A stretch of DNA of 5,423 nucleotides from Clostridia bacterium (GTDB lineage: Bacteria; Bacillota; Clostridia; Christensenellales; DTU072): positions 1 through 5,423 of the forward strand of contig JAQVQU010000089.1 in the NCBI GenBank assembly GCA_028701415.1, written 5' to 3'. Made by a program: the position numbers and the translations under genes. Shown piece by piece: positions 5,329-5,423 of the stretch. How positions within the stretch are numbered: position 1 is the stretch's first letter; every line of letters starts with the position of its first letter. A model generated the notes under the pieces. It saw only the letters and a program-made list of their open reading frames with translations. It did not search any database and was not told the origin of the DNA.

Positions 5329-5332
5329 ATAT

Positions 5333-5408
5333 GATCCATTAGCTCAGTCGGTAGAGCATTTGACTTTTAATCAAAGGGTCCGGAGTTCGAATCTCCGATG
5401 GATCACCA
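5333..5408 (+). tRNA. tRNA-Lys (anticodon TTT)
   Basis: The acceptor GATCCAT/ATGGATC, D-arm GCTC/GAGC, anticodon arm TTTGA-CTTTTAA-TCAAA and T-arm CGGAG-TTCGAAT-CTCCG are all fully paired. The discriminator is A and CCA is encoded. The anticodon is TTT, reading AAA/AAG. It is 4 nt from tRNA-Gln and is the most canonical member of the array. Confidence 0.98.
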
Positions 5409-5423
5409 CTTATTAGCGGGCCT

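Noticed and set aside
5132..5329. Minus-strand 65-codon frame with GGFEPTSARV-like sequence
   Set aside because: It is the complement of tRNA-His and tRNA-Gln; such translated antisense tRNA frames are a known source of spurious proteins.
5416..5423. Possible start of a sixth tRNA (gcgggcct)
   Set aside because: Only eight bases remain, too few to identify a tRNA, though its spacing after tRNA-Lys would fit a continuing array.

Overview
The window is AT-rich DNA with near-consensus sigma-70 promoters, strong Shine-Dalgarno sites and a tRNA array in which every gene encodes its CCA end. Tryptophan is encoded by TGG and the stops are TAA, so the standard bacterial code fits. This suggests a low-GC Bacillota genome, probably Clostridia-like, but no phylogenetic marker is present to prove it.

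Layout. Positions 1-78 hold two perfect tandem copies of a 39-bp unit at the window edge, possibly the end of a mobile element. A textbook promoter (93-121) follows and drives a 32-codon single-span membrane peptide gene (139-237, +). Converging on it is a long minus-strand gene (272-2596) for a fused E1 alpha-beta 2-oxoacid dehydrogenase, with its own promoter at 2616-2644. The 404-bp divergent intergenic region (2597-3000) is mostly an imperfect tandem array of 71-75 bp units. Rightward from it runs a two-gene operon: lplA, lipoate-protein ligase (3001-3951), and a biotin-protein ligase without a DNA-binding domain (3954-4718), 2 nt apart. After a 263-bp intergenic stretch with hairpins and a strong promoter come tRNA-Gly(TCC), Arg(TCT), His(GTG), Gln(TTG) and Lys(TTT). 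The array may continue past the window end.

How the genes fit together. LplA attaches salvaged lipoate to E2 (or GcvH-type) lipoyl domains, and the fused E1 is the thiamine-diphosphate decarboxylase that feeds acyl groups to such a domain. The biotin ligase is a structural relative of LplA that charges biotin carboxyl-carrier proteins. The locus therefore looks like cofactor attachment next to a lipoate-dependent enzyme. No E2, E3, lipoate synthase or biotin target lies in the window, so the E1 substrate cannot be fixed.

Less ordinary points are the divergent repeat array, the small membrane peptide gene beside the edge repeats, several T-arm anomalies in three of the five tRNAs, a His in place of a usual Asp in the LplA signature, and very short predicted 5' leaders. 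I see no strong evidence for a wholly new multi-gene system.
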